A DNA stretch of 45,824 nucleotides, from contig PGXM01000013.1 of assembly GCA_002839155.1 (NCBI GenBank), forward strand, positions 1-45,824, read 5' to 3'. The notes under the pieces were generated by a model. It saw nothing but the letters and a program-made list of their open reading frames with translations, was not told where the DNA came from and did not search any database. Every line of letters begins with the position of its first letter. The first letter of the stretch is position 1. Shown here piece by piece: positions 32,913-42,814 of this stretch. Source of the stretch: Tenericutes bacterium HGW-Tenericutes-1. Its GTDB lineage: Bacteria; Bacillota_I; Bacilli_A; Izemoplasmatales; Hujiaoplasmataceae. A program made the translations under genes and the position numbers.

Positions 32913-34418
32913 ATGAAAATTTCACCTATGGAAATAAGCTCATTGCTTAAAGAACAAATAAAAAAATATGAAATGCACATTAAAACCGAAGAAATCGGAA
33001 CTGTTGTTTCGGTCGGAGACGGTATCGCCTTAGTATTTGGACTTGAAAACGCGATGAGTGGAGAGTTACTAGTCTTCCCTCATGGTGTCTACGGTATGGT
33101 TCAAAACTTAGAAAAAGATAATGTTGGTGTTATCCTATTAAATGATTCCTCATCCATTATAGAAGGCGACGAGGTTAAAACAACCGGTAAAATTCTAGAA
33201 GTACCCGTGGGTGATGAATTAATTGGTAGAGTTGTCAATCCTTTAGGTCAACCTATTGATGGTCTAGGAGCAATCAATACAAAAAAGACCCGTCCAGTAG
33301 AGAGTAAAGCAATGGGGGTTATTGACCGTGAGTCAGTTAATGAACCCTTAAAAACGGGGATTAAAGTTTTAGATGCTTTAGTTCCCATTGGCCGTGGCCA
33401 ACGTGAACTTATCATTGGAGACCGTCAAACAGGAAAAACATCACTCGCTATCGATACAATCATCAACCAAAAAGCTGAGGATGTCATCTGTATTTATGTT
33501 GCAATAGGTCAAAAGGAATCAACGGTTTTAAATGTCGTTGAAACCTTAAAAAAATATGATGCTATGAAATATTCAATCGTTGTTTCAGCGTCTGCTTCAG
33601 AACCTGCGCCTTTACTTTACTTAGCACCTTACGCTGGCGTCACAATGGCTGAAGAGTTCATGTTCTCTGGCAAAAATGTTTTAGTTATCTATGATGATTT
33701 AACAAAACATGCGATTGCTTACCGTGAATTATCATTGCTTTTAAGAAGACCACCCGGTCGAGAAGCATTTCCTGGCGATGTCTTCTATCTGCATTCACGT
33801 TTGTTAGAACGCGCAGCGAAACTCAATAAAAAATTGGGTGGAGGTTCGATTACGGCTCTTCCGATAATTGAAACTCAAGAAGGCGACATTTCTGCTTATA
33901 TTCCAACCAATGTAATTTCAATTACCGATGGCCAAATCTTCCTACAATCGAATTTATTCTATTCAGGAATACGACCTGCTATTAATGCTGGTCTCTCGGT
34001 ATCGCGTGTTGGTGGATCAGCTCAATACAGCGCAATTAAAAAAATATCAGGGACGTTAAGACTTGATTTAGCAAGTTACCGCGAATTAGAGGCTTTCACG
34101 CAATTTGGTTCTGATTTAGATGATGCAACGAAAGCAAAACTTGAACGCGGGCAAAGAACTGTTGAAATCATGAAGCAAGAATTGCATAAACCGCTTCCTT
34201 TTGAATTACAAGCGATGAGTATCTTTGCCTTAACAAAAGGACACCTTGATACGATTAAAATAGAAGACATAAAACGATTTGAATCTGAACTGCATCATTT
34301 CTTTAATAGTGATAAAGAAGGTCAAAAAATATTATCTGAAATTCGCGAAACTAAAGCTTTGCCGGATTTCAAACGAATCGGTGAAACAATCGATCGCTTT
34401 AAAGGCGATTTCTTATAA
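32913..34418 (+). CDS. atpA: F-type ATP synthase subunit alpha
   Basis: Non-catalytic nucleotide-binding subunit of F1. 501 aa; Walker A GDRQTGKT (169-176), with the family's Gln at the centre; Walker B LVIYDDL; and the alpha-type Arg-finger region near [11 protein letters not shown]-terminal segment [16 protein letters not shown] binds delta. GAGGG precedes the ATG. Confidence 0.97.
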   Translation: MKISPMEISSLLKEQIKKYEMHIKTEEIGTVVSVGDGIALVFGLENAMSGELLVFPHGVYGMVQNLEKDNVGVILLNDSSSIIEGDEVKTTGKILEVPVGDELIGRVVNPLGQPIDGLGAINTKKTRPVESKAMGVIDRESVNEPLKTGIKVLDALVPIGRGQRELIIGDRQTGKTSLAIDTIINQKAEDVICIYVAIGQKESTVLNVVETLKKYDAMKYSIVVSASASEPAPLLYLAPYAGVTMAEEFMFSGKNVLVIYDDLTKHAIAYRELSLLLRRPPGREAFPGDVFYLHSRLLERAAKLNKKLGGGSITALPIIETQEGDISAYIPTNVISITDGQIFLQSNLFYSGIRPAINAGLSVSRVGGSAQYSAIKKISGTLRLDLASYRELEAFTQFGSDLDDATKAKLERGQRTVEIMKQELHKPLPFELQAMSIFALTKGHLDTIKIEDIKRFESELHHFFNSDKEGQKILSEIRETKALPDFKRIGETIDRFKGDFL

Positions 34419-34441
34419 GATATTGAAAGGAGGGTTTGCTC

Positions 34442-35308
34442 ATGTCCTCGATGAGAGAAATTAAAAATCGAATTACTGCAACGTCTAAAACATCTCAAAT
34501 TACGAAGGCTATGAACATGGTCTCCGCATCTAAACTAAGAAAAGCTGATAAACAAAACCGTGCTTTTATTCCCAATAAAGAACGAATAAAATCGGTTTTA
34601 GAAGATATATTAGCTACTTTTATTGATGTCACTCATCCTTTGCTTACTGCTCGAGAAACCAAAAGAACTGGCTATATTTTAGTGACATCAGATAGAGGTT
34701 TAGCGGGCCCATACAATAATAATGTTTTAAAAGCATTTAAGGCACATTTAGCTAAGAATCATGCGAATCAAGAAGATTTTATTGTCGGAACCATCGGATA
34801 CAAAGCATTTTCATTTTGTAAAAGAAATAATTTTCCGATGATTAACTCTGAATCAGTTAATTCGCGAGATGACCTTGAATTTATCGATTTTCAGATAATG
34901 TCTCGAACATTCATTAAACATTACTTAGATCATAAGATTGATAAGATTGTTATTTTTTATAATCATTATGTCAATACTTTGACTCAAACTGTTGAAACAT
35001 ATACGTTATTACCGATTTCAACATTAGTCAAAAAGAAAGATGATCAAGTAGCTGAATTTCTATTTGAACCGAGTCCACAAGAGGTTATAAATCAATTGTT
35101 ACCTATTTATTTAGAAAATACATTATTTGGAATTATCCTCGATGCTAAAAGCAGTGAACACGCAGCTCGAATGACAGCAATGAAGAATGCATCTGATAAT
35201 GCTGAAGAAGTTATTACAAAGCTCAATTTATACTACAACCGAGCAAGGCAAAATGCGATTACCAAAGAATTAACTGATATTATTGGTGGCGCAAATGCCG
35301 TCAACTAG
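34442..35308 (+). CDS. atpG: F-type ATP synthase subunit gamma
   Basis: Central rotor shaft. 288 aa with the N-terminal helix REIKNRITATSKTSQITKAM, the mid block TSDRGLAGPYN (normally SDRGLCGxxN) and the C-terminal helix ARMTAMKNASDNAEE...YNRARQNAITKEL. AAAGGAGGG lies 8 bases before ATG 34442; a TTG six bases further up lies too close to the ribosome site. Followed by atpD after 9 bases. Confidence 0.96.
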   Translation: MSSMREIKNRITATSKTSQITKAMNMVSASKLRKADKQNRAFIPNKERIKSVLEDILATFIDVTHPLLTARETKRTGYILVTSDRGLAGPYNNNVLKAFKAHLAKNHANQEDFIVGTIGYKAFSFCKRNNFPMINSESVNSRDDLEFIDFQIMSRTFIKHYLDHKIDKIVIFYNHYVNTLTQTVETYTLLPISTLVKKKDDQVAEFLFEPSPQEVINQLLPIYLENTLFGIILDAKSSEHAARMTAMKNASDNAEEVITKLNLYYNRARQNAITKELTDIIGGANAVN

Positions 35309-36736
<1,428 letters not shown>

Positions 36737-36748
36737 GGAGGAAAACGT

Positions 36749-37141
36749 ATGAAGATCATCGTTGTCACCCCTGAGGGAGAACTTTATAACGAAGAAGTAA
36801 CATCGGTCATTGTTTCAAGTGCAAACAACGGCGAGTATGGCATATTAACAGGCCATTTACCCATCGTTTCAACGATTGATACAGGGTTTGTAAGGATGAC
36901 TTTCAATCAGTTGACCTATTACGTTGCTATCGTTAATGGGCTTGTCCAACAAGTTCATGATGTTATTACAGTGATTGCTCAAGATGCTTATATCGGAGAA
37001 TCAAAAGAATCTGCGTTTGAAAACTTAAATCAAATACGGAAAGCACGAATCGAATCAAATCGCCAACGCAATTTAGAACTTGCGATGGCTGAAAATGAGT
37101 TAAAAAAACAAATCAAACAAACAGGTGCTGGAAACATTTAA
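36749..37141 (+). CDS. atpC: F-type ATP synthase subunit epsilon
   Basis: Regulatory rotor subunit, 130 aa. N-terminal beta sandwich (VVTPEGELYNEEV..., GEYGILTGHLPIVS) and a two-helix C-terminal part (about 90-130). AAGGAGG precedes the ATG. It closes the atpBEFHAGDC set; dut follows 18 bases later. Confidence 0.95.
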   Translation: MKIIVVTPEGELYNEEVTSVIVSSANNGEYGILTGHLPIVSTIDTGFVRMTFNQLTYYVAIVNGLVQQVHDVITVIAQDAYIGESKESAFENLNQIRKARIESNRQRNLELAMAENELKKQIKQTGAGNI

Positions 37142-37159
37142 TCATTAGGAGGGTTGAAA

Positions 37160-37609
37160 ATGTCACAAAGAGGATTTTCTGTTGTTCAAGCTTACCTTCA
37201 TCAAGACATCAATCTTCCCAAACGTAAGACAGCGAGAAGTGCAGGCTATGATTTTGAAGCCGCTTCAGATATGGTCATTCAACCGCAATCATTAGCTTTT
37301 ATTCCAACCGGTTTAAAAGCGTATATGGGCAATGATGAAGTATTGTATATATATGCAAGAAGCTCTTTATTTCAAAATAAAGGTTTGATTCTCACGAACG
37401 GTGTTGGAGTTATCGACGCTGATTATTTTGATAATCCAACGAATGAAGGACATATTCTCATTTCGTTATACAATTTAAGTAATCAAATCGTTACCATTCA
37501 TAAAGGTGAAAGAATTGCTCAAGGGGTTTTTGCTAAGTACTTACTATCATCACAAGATGGCTTTACATCAACCAAACGCATGGGCGGATTCGGAAGCACA
37601 GGACAATAA
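37160..37609 (+). CDS. dut: Deoxyuridine triphosphatase
   Basis: Hydrolyses dUTP to dUMP, keeping uracil out of DNA. 149 aa trimeric type with all five motifs in short form: SAGYDFEA, ARSS, GVGVIDADYFDN, RIAQG and the C-terminal FGSTG. Uses D in the GVID catalytic site. AGGAGGG lies before ATG 37160; TTG 37154 is inside that spacing. It is the last gene of the atp operon, with a terminator overlapping its stop. Confidence 0.95.
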   Translation: MSQRGFSVVQAYLHQDINLPKRKTARSAGYDFEAASDMVIQPQSLAFIPTGLKAYMGNDEVLYIYARSSLFQNKGLILTNGVGVIDADYFDNPTNEGHILISLYNLSNQIVTIHKGERIAQGVFAKYLLSSQDGFTSTKRMGGFGSTGQ

Positions 37610-37634
37610 CCACCGTTTTGGTGGTTTTTCTTTT
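37608..37634 (+). terminator. Terminator after dut (end of atp operon)
   Basis: AACCACC (37608-37614) pairs with GGTGGTT (37620-37626) around a five-base loop, followed by TTTCTTTT. The stem begins in the dut stop codon. Confidence 0.85.
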
Positions 37635-37664
37635 AGAAAGCACCTTGAAACGAGTAAATATCAC

Positions 37665-37693
37665 TTGCTTTATGGCCATTTATTTGTTAGAAT
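37665..37693 (+). promoter_or_regulatory. rpsB promoter
   Basis: TTGCTT (37665-37670), 17 bases, TAGAAT (37688-37693). Transcription would start near 37700, giving a leader of about 107 bases. Confidence 0.65.
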
Positions 37694-37699
37694 ATTAAC

Positions 37700-37806
37700 G
37701 CCGTAAAAAATACACACACCGAGGAGCAAATAGTCATGAGCCCACATGGGTGGCTAAAGCGTTGAGTCGAGTGGAGGCAAAATCAAAATAGGAGGATTCA
37801 AAAAAA
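37700..37806 (+). promoter_or_regulatory. Structured rpsB leader with a possible 9-codon ORF
   Basis: Leader of about 107 bases. AGCC..AC/GT..GGCT (37739-37755) can form a hairpin around ATGG with one bulged C. An ATG at 37736 with GAGGAG nine bases upstream opens a 9-codon frame (MSPHGWLKR, stop 37763-37765) inside the same structure. The proper rpsB site is AGGAGG at 37790-37795. S2 is known to repress its own mRNA in other bacteria; this leader may be its target. Confidence 0.4.
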
Positions 37807-38823
37807 ATGGGAGTTATCTCAATGAAAGGTCTGCTTGAAGCAGGCGTACACTTCGGGCATCAAACCCGCAGATGGAATCCAAAAATGGCTAAGTATATCT
37901 ATACTTCCAGAAACGGGATTCACATCATCGATTTACAAAAAACAAGCGATTTAATCGACACGGCTTACAAGGCTATGTTTGACATCGCGGCAGCTGACGG
38001 CAAAGTTTTATTCGTTGGTACCAAGAAACAATCACAAGAACCAGTTAAAGAAGAAGCCATCAGAAGCGGTCAATATTACGTTGACAAACGTTGGTTAGGC
38101 GGAACTTTAACAAACTTCAAAACGATTAAAAAATCAATCAAGAAATTACAAGATCTTTACAAAATGGAAAAAGACGGCACCTTCGCTGTTCTTCCAAAAA
38201 AAGAAGTTATCAACTTACGTAAAGAAATGGAACGCCTAGAAAAATTCTTAGGCGGTATCAAAGAAATGAAAAATGTTCCACAAGCTATTTTCATTATCGA
38301 TCCACGTAAGGAAAGAAATGCCATTTTAGAAGCTAAAAAATTAAATATTCCAGTCTTCGGTATCGTTGATACCAACTGTGATCCAGATGAAGTAGATTAT
38401 GTTATTCCTGCCAACGACGATGCACTTCGTTCGGTTAAACTCATTGTTTCAAAAATGGCTGATGCGATTATTGAAGCAAATGGCGGTGTATCACATGATG
38501 TTGAAGTTGAAGAAGTAGAGGAAGTTAAAGAAGAAGTTGTTGCAGAACAACCTCGTCAAAAACGTCCAGAACAACCAAAACAACCAAGACAAAACGTTCA
38601 ACCACAACCAAAAGTTGTTGAAGTAAAACCAACACCAGCGGTTACTGTTGCACCTGTTGTTGAAACAAAAGTTGAAGCTGTTAAAGAAGAAGTTGTTGTA
38701 GAAGATAAAGCTGCAGAACTTGAAAAAATGACAGTAACTGAACTTCGTCAACTTGCAAAAGACAAAAGTGTAGCTAATTATTCGAAACTACGTAAAGCCG
38801 AACTAATTGACGCCTTGAAATAA
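37807..38823 (+). CDS. rpsB: Ribosomal protein S2 with C-terminal SAP/Rho-N-like extension
   Basis: Small-subunit protein S2. Residues 1 to about 225 are the normal S2 ([56 protein letters not shown]). The usual length is 230-260 aa; this one has 338. After the core come an acidic Glu/Val-rich stretch, a Pro/Gln/Lys linker (about 240-300), and a 36-residue end (303-338, with [15 protein letters not shown] and [14 protein letters not shown]) that looks like a Rho N-terminal or SAP-type helix-extended-loop-helix domain, a nucleic-acid-binding fold. It is in frame with no sign of sequencing error. AGGAGG precedes the ATG; a terminator follows. Confidence 0.96.
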   Translation: MGVISMKGLLEAGVHFGHQTRRWNPKMAKYIYTSRNGIHIIDLQKTSDLIDTAYKAMFDIAAADGKVLFVGTKKQSQEPVKEEAIRSGQYYVDKRWLGGTLTNFKTIKKSIKKLQDLYKMEKDGTFAVLPKKEVINLRKEMERLEKFLGGIKEMKNVPQAIFIIDPRKERNAILEAKKLNIPVFGIVDTNCDPDEVDYVIPANDDALRSVKLIVSKMADAIIEANGGVSHDVEVEEVEEVKEEVVAEQPRQKRPEQPKQPRQNVQPQPKVVEVKPTPAVTVAPVVETKVEAVKEEVVVEDKAAELEKMTVTELRQLAKDKSVANYSKLRKAELIDALK

Positions 38824-38828
38824 AGCCA

Positions 38829-38858
38829 AATAGGGGGCTACTTTAGCCTCCTATTTTT
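38829..38858 (+). terminator. Terminator between rpsB and tsf
   Basis: 11-bp stem AATAGGGGGCT (38829-38839)/AGCCTCCTATT (38845-38855) with one G-U pair, then a T run. Such a strong stop between these two normally co-transcribed genes may be an attenuator. Confidence 0.85.
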
Positions 38859-38870
38859 ACAGAAATAGCA

Positions 38871-38899
38871 TTGTGAATAAAAAATATTTATGCTAATAT
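38871..38899 (+). promoter_or_regulatory. tsf promoter
   Basis: TTGTGA (38871-38876), 17 bases, TAATAT (38894-38899) with TGC directly before it (extended -10). Confidence 0.5.
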
Positions 38900-38927
38900 T
38901 ATATTAGTGTAATCAGGAGGATATATT

Positions 38928-39818
38928 ATGGAAATCACTGCAAGCTTAGTGAAAGAATTGCGCGACAAGACTGGCGCAGGTATGATGGATTGCAAAAAAG
39001 CATTAACCGCTACTGAAGGCGACATCGCTTTAGCCATTGACTGGTTAAGAGAAAAAGGCATCGCAAAAGCTGAAAAGAAAGCATCAAGAATTGCTGCTGA
39101 AGGCGTTGCTAAAATCGTTATCATTGGAAACAAAGCAACATTATTTGAATTAAACTGTGAAACGGATTTTGTTGCGAACAACGAAAAATTTACCAACCTT
39201 GTTAATCAAGTTGGTCAAATTATTGCTTCTTCTGATGTGACTACCACTGAAGCAGCGTTAGAACTCGTTACCAATGGAAAAACATTAAAAGAATTATTAT
39301 TAGAAGCTGTTTCTGGTATTGGTGAAAATATTTCTTTGAGAAATGTTCAAGTTGTCAATAAAACAGATGCTCAAGTCTTCGGTTCTTACTCCCATATGGG
39401 TGGAAAAATCGTTTCTTTATCCGTATTAAATGGTACGAACGAAGAAACAGCAAAAGACGTTGCCATGCATGTTGCGGCGATGAGCCCTCGTTTCTTATCA
39501 TCTGCAGACATCTCTGAAGCTGAATTAGCGCATGAACGCGACGTTTTAACTAAAACTGCTTTAAACGAAAATGCTGAATCAGACAAACCAAAACCCGAAG
39601 CCATTATCTTAAAGATGATTGAAGGTCGTTTGAACAAAAATATGAAAGAAATTTGCTTATTATACCAAGCATTTGTCAAAAACCCAGATTTATCAGTTGA
39701 AGCCTATGTTAAGGGTAAAGGCGGCTCAATCGCTTTATTTAAACGTTTAGCTGTTGGCGAAGGTATTGAAAAGAAAGAAGAAAACTTCGCTGCAGAAGTC
39801 ATGGCTGCTGTAAAATAA
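38928..39818 (+). CDS. tsf: Elongation factor Ts
   Basis: Guanine-nucleotide exchange factor for EF-Tu. 296 aa; N-terminal UBA-like domain with VKELRDKTGAGMMDCKKAL, then CETDFVANNE and the exchange domain; C-terminal repeats follow. Length is normal. AGGAGG precedes the ATG. Unlike most bacteria, tsf is separated from rpsB by a terminator and has a plausible promoter of its own. Confidence 0.97.
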   Translation: MEITASLVKELRDKTGAGMMDCKKALTATEGDIALAIDWLREKGIAKAEKKASRIAAEGVAKIVIIGNKATLFELNCETDFVANNEKFTNLVNQVGQIIASSDVTTTEAALELVTNGKTLKELLLEAVSGIGENISLRNVQVVNKTDAQVFGSYSHMGGKIVSLSVLNGTNEETAKDVAMHVAAMSPRFLSSADISEAELAHERDVLTKTALNENAESDKPKPEAIILKMIEGRLNKNMKEICLLYQAFVKNPDLSVEAYVKGKGGSIALFKRLAVGEGIEKKEENFAAEVMAAVK

Positions 39819-39825
39819 CATAATC

Positions 39826-39853
39826 AAGGACACTTTTTTGTGTCCTTTATTTT
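39826..39853 (+). terminator. Terminator or attenuator between tsf and pyrH
   Basis: AAGGACAC (39826-39833)/GTGTCCTT (39840-39847), loop TTTTTT, tail TATTTT. Only 22 bases separate it from the pyrH ATG, too few for a promoter, so pyrH needs read-through or a promoter inside tsf. Confidence 0.8.
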
Positions 39854-39875
39854 CATAACTAAGGGGGATTCAACG

Positions 39876-40586
39876 ATGAAAAAAGTGGTAATGATTAAAT
39901 TAAGTGGCGAAGCTTTAGCGGGTAAATCAGGGATTGGTATTGATCCACTTGTCGTTAAAAAAATCGCACATGAAATCAAAGATGCCTATGATTTAAATCT
40001 TTGTGAAATCGGAATTGTCATTGGTGGCGGTAATATCTTCAGAGGTCGTCTCGCTACGGAAATGGGCATTGAACGATCAAGCGCTGACTATATGGGAATG
40101 ATTGGAACAATCATCAACTCACTGGCCTTGCAAAGTTCTTTAGAATCGTTAGGCGTTGATACACGCGTTATGTCTTCAATTAATATTCCTCAAGTTTGTG
40201 AACCGTATATTCAAAGAAAAGCCATTTCTCATCTAGAGAAAAACCGAATTGTTATCTTCGGAGGAGGAACTGGGAACCCTTATTTCTCTACTGATACAAC
40301 CGCTGCTTTAAGAGCTGCTGAAGTCGATGCTTCAATTATCTATATGGCGAAAAATGGGATAGATGGTGTCTATGATTCTGACCCAAGAAACAATCCCTCG
40401 GCTAAGAGAATTGAACATTTGACACATCAAGATGTTTTACAAAAACAACTTCATGTCATGGATTCAACGGCTGCAGCATTATGCCATGACAATAATATTG
40501 ATATTTGTGTCTTTGACATGAATGTGCCAGGTAATATCAAACGCGCCATTTTAGGCGAAGATATTGGCACAATCATCAAAAAATAA
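39876..40586 (+). CDS. pyrH: UMP kinase
   Basis: Phosphorylates UMP to UDP. 236 aa of the bacterial hexameric type: [13 protein letters not shown] at the N-terminus, [26 protein letters not shown] and [18 protein letters not shown] are the amino-acid-kinase-fold blocks. ATG 39876 follows AAGGGGG; the in-frame start at 39840 lies in the terminator and is rejected. It is followed by frr after 18 bases. Confidence 0.97.
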   Translation: MKKVVMIKLSGEALAGKSGIGIDPLVVKKIAHEIKDAYDLNLCEIGIVIGGGNIFRGRLATEMGIERSSADYMGMIGTIINSLALQSSLESLGVDTRVMSSINIPQVCEPYIQRKAISHLEKNRIVIFGGGTGNPYFSTDTTAALRAAEVDASIIYMAKNGIDGVYDSDPRNNPSAKRIEHLTHQDVLQKQLHVMDSTAAALCHDNNIDICVFDMNVPGNIKRAILGEDIGTIIKK

Positions 40587-40604
40587 CTTAAGGAGGATAA
40601 ACTT

Positions 40605-41162
40605 ATGCCAGAAATGATTTTAATGGATGCAGAAGAACGGATGGAACATAGCTTAATTGCTTTGCACCGTGAATTTACAACAGTCAGAAGCGGAAGAGCG
40701 AATCCGAAAATGTTTGAAAGAGTGACAGTTGATTATTATGGAGCAGAAAGCCCCCTCAATCAAGTCGCTTCGATTTCAGTTCCTGAAGGGAACCAACTTT
40801 ATATCAAACCATATGATAAGTCATTATTATCAAAAATTGAAAAAGCGATTTTAGCTGCCAATTTAGGTGTTACACCCAATAATGACGGAGTTGGTGTTCG
40901 AATTGTTTTGCCACAAATGACAGAAGATCGTCGTAAAGAATCGGTAAAAACGATTCATAAAATGTCTGAAGATAATAAAATTGCGATTAGAAACGTTCGA
41001 AGAGACGCTATTGCGGATATCAAGAAATTAGAAAAAGATAAAAAATTATCGGAAGACGATTCAGTTTATTGGCAAGATGAAGTCCAGAAATTGACCGACA
41101 AATTCATTGCCAAGATTGATCACGCTTTCCACGAAAAAGAAGCAGAAATAATGCATATATAA
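40605..41162 (+). CDS. frr: Ribosome recycling factor
   Basis: Splits post-termination ribosomes with EF-G. 185 aa, all usual blocks: TVRSGRANPKMFE, YYGAESPLNQVASIS, PEGNQLYIKPYDKSLL and VGVRIVLPQMTEDRRKE; C-terminal helix with KIDHAFHEKEAEI. AAGGAGG precedes the ATG. Its stop lies at the foot of a terminator stem. Confidence 0.97.
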   Translation: MPEMILMDAEERMEHSLIALHREFTTVRSGRANPKMFERVTVDYYGAESPLNQVASISVPEGNQLYIKPYDKSLLSKIEKAILAANLGVTPNNDGVGVRIVLPQMTEDRRKESVKTIHKMSEDNKIAIRNVRRDAIADIKKLEKDKKLSEDDSVYWQDEVQKLTDKFIAKIDHAFHEKEAEIMHI

Positions 41163-41188
41163 GACTAGTTTTCTAGTCTTATTTTTTT
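41159..41188 (+). terminator. Terminator after frr
   Basis: ATAAGACTAG/CTAGTCTTAT (41159-41168/41173-41182) with a TTTT loop and a T tract. The frr stop codon is inside the stem. Confidence 0.88.
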
Positions 41189-41228
41189 CATCCGTTTTTC
41201 TAAGATAGAAAAATAAAGAAGAATAGTG

Positions 41229-41234
41229 TATAAT
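41229..41234 (+). promoter_or_regulatory. uppS operon -10 box
   Basis: TATAAT (41229-41234); no clear -35 at 17 bases. The start site near 41241 argues for ATG 41262 as the uppS start, not ATG 41244. Confidence 0.45.
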
Positions 41235-41261
41235 TGATTTGATATGGATGAGGTGGATACA

Positions 41262-41990
41262 ATGTTCTTAAAAAAACCAAAAACAATCACAATTCCAAAA
41301 CATTTAGCCATTATACTAGATGGCAATGGTCGTTGGGCTCAAGCCAGAGGGCTTTCGAGAACACAAGGTCATCAAGTTGGCATTGAAAATATCCGAAAAG
41401 TTGCATTACTTTGTCAATCTATGGGGGTTAAAGCCCTTTCTGTTTATGCGTTTTCAACAGAAAACTGGAACCGTCCAAAAAATGAAGTGGAATATTTAAT
41501 GACGCTTCCGAGTGAGTTTGAGAAAAAATTCTCTTCAGATTTTGAAAAGTACGATATTAAGGTCATGTTTAGCGGTAGAAAATCAAAATTAACTAAAGAA
41601 AACTTGGAAATTTTAGATCGAATTACATCGCTATCTAAAGATCGTCAAGGATTAATCTTAAATATCTGTTTCGATTATGGTTCATATACTGAAATAACTG
41701 AGGCGGTTCAAACCATCGCCACGGATGTTAAAAATGGCATCATCGAACCACAGGACATCACTCAAGAAATGATAACGAATCATTTATATACCAAAGATTT
41801 ACCTCCTCTTGATCTTCTTATCAGAACATCAGGAGAATTAAGATTATCCAATTTCTTGCTTTGGCAAGCGGCTTACGCGGAATTTTATTTCACAAAAGTT
41901 CATTGGCCCGCTTTTGGCAAAACAGAATTATTGAAAGCATTTGAGTCCTATACTAGTCGAAATCGTCGTTTTGGTGCTATTAAGGGGTGA
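41262..41990 (+). CDS. uppS: Isoprenyl (undecaprenyl) diphosphate synthase
   Basis: cis-Prenyltransferase that builds the C55 lipid carrier. 242 aa from ATG 41262; the Asp of ILDGNGRWA (about residue 20) is catalytic, then GHQVGIENI, YAFSTENWNRP and the C-terminal RTSGELRLSNFLLWQAAYAE. AGGTGG precedes this ATG; ATG 41244 is within a few bases of the predicted start of transcription. Presence of uppS implies an undecaprenyl-type carrier, though not necessarily peptidoglycan. Confidence 0.96.
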   Translation: MFLKKPKTITIPKHLAIILDGNGRWAQARGLSRTQGHQVGIENIRKVALLCQSMGVKALSVYAFSTENWNRPKNEVEYLMTLPSEFEKKFSSDFEKYDIKVMFSGRKSKLTKENLEILDRITSLSKDRQGLILNICFDYGSYTEITEAVQTIATDVKNGIIEPQDITQEMITNHLYTKDLPPLDLLIRTSGELRLSNFLLWQAAYAEFYFTKVHWPAFGKTELLKAFESYTSRNRRFGAIKG

Positions 41991-41994
41991 GGAT

Positions 41995-42813
41995 ATGAAT
42001 CAACGATTTAAAACTGCTTTATTGATGGCATTCATTATGATTCCAATTTTAATTTTTGGACATCATTATTATATCTTTACTGGCTTTTGCCTATTACTCT
42101 CCATTGGTGCGAGTATTGAATTTAGAAAGATGCTTTCTAAACATCGCTTATTACCAAAATGGATCGATCTATTAACCATCATTCTAAGTGCACTCTTATT
42201 CTTAATGGTTTTAGGCATATCGAGTTATGGGATTAATCCGATTTATTTGTTTCTCATGTTGATAGGATTGATGCTCATCTATTCAGTGATGATGGTCTTC
42301 ATTGATGAATTTAGTTATATCGATTTTGGAAATGCGCTTTTAACGATTCTTTATACGAGTTTAGGCTTTGCAGCCTTAGCTTATCTTAGAAACATGAGTT
42401 TATCAATTGTGTTATACCTATTACTCGTTGTCATGATTACAGATACAGCTGCTTATTTCTTCGGAGTTCGCTTTGGTAAACATAAAATCGCCCCGAAAGT
42501 CAGCCCGAAAAAAAGTGTTGAAGGTTCGATTGCTGGACTGGTATTTGGGTTGGTTTTTGGAACTATCTTTGGATATTTCTTCCATGTATTTGGGGATAAC
42601 TATTCCTTATATATCTATATAATTGTTTCAGCCTTATTATCAATTATTGGTCAAATAGGGGATTTAGTGGCTTCAAAGTTCAAACGCGCCCATGAAATCA
42701 AAGATTACTCTAATATTTTTCCCGGTCATGGTGGGATATTAGACCGTTTTGATTCATCAATGTTTGCGGCAATTCATTTGCTCTTTATCTTGATTTTATT
42801 GGGAACTTTATAA
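41995..42813 (+). CDS. cdsA: Phosphatidate cytidylyltransferase
   Basis: Makes CDP-diacylglycerol from phosphatidate and CTP at the membrane. 272 aa with about seven to eight helices; the C-terminal family signature is SPKKSVEGSIAG then KDYSNIFPGHGGILDRFDS, where the Asp residues bind metal. GAGG lies before ATG 41995; the open frame back to 41941 overlaps uppS and is not used. dxr begins one base after its stop. Confidence 0.96.
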   Translation: MNQRFKTALLMAFIMIPILIFGHHYYIFTGFCLLLSIGASIEFRKMLSKHRLLPKWIDLLTIILSALLFLMVLGISSYGINPIYLFLMLIGLMLIYSVMMVFIDEFSYIDFGNALLTILYTSLGFAALAYLRNMSLSIVLYLLLVVMITDTAAYFFGVRFGKHKIAPKVSPKKSVEGSIAGLVFGLVFGTIFGYFFHVFGDNYSLYIYIIVSALLSIIGQIGDLVASKFKRAHEIKDYSNIFPGHGGILDRFDSSMFAAIHLLFILILLGTL

Positions 42814-42814
42814 T

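Noticed and set aside
38500..38720. Frameshift or assembly error creating the S2 extension
   Set aside because: The frame is continuous and the end forms a sensible domain, with a terminator directly after the stop; no break in codon use is seen.
38530..38720. Repeats in the Glu/Val-rich part of rpsB as a DNA repeat array
   Set aside because: The similarity comes from repeated GAAGTT-type codons in a low-complexity linker, not from a defined repeat unit.
38491..38751. 86-aa Phe/Asn-rich - strand frame opposite the S2 extension
   Set aside because: The Phe/Asn-rich content is the complement of the Glu/Val/Lys-rich codons in rpsB.
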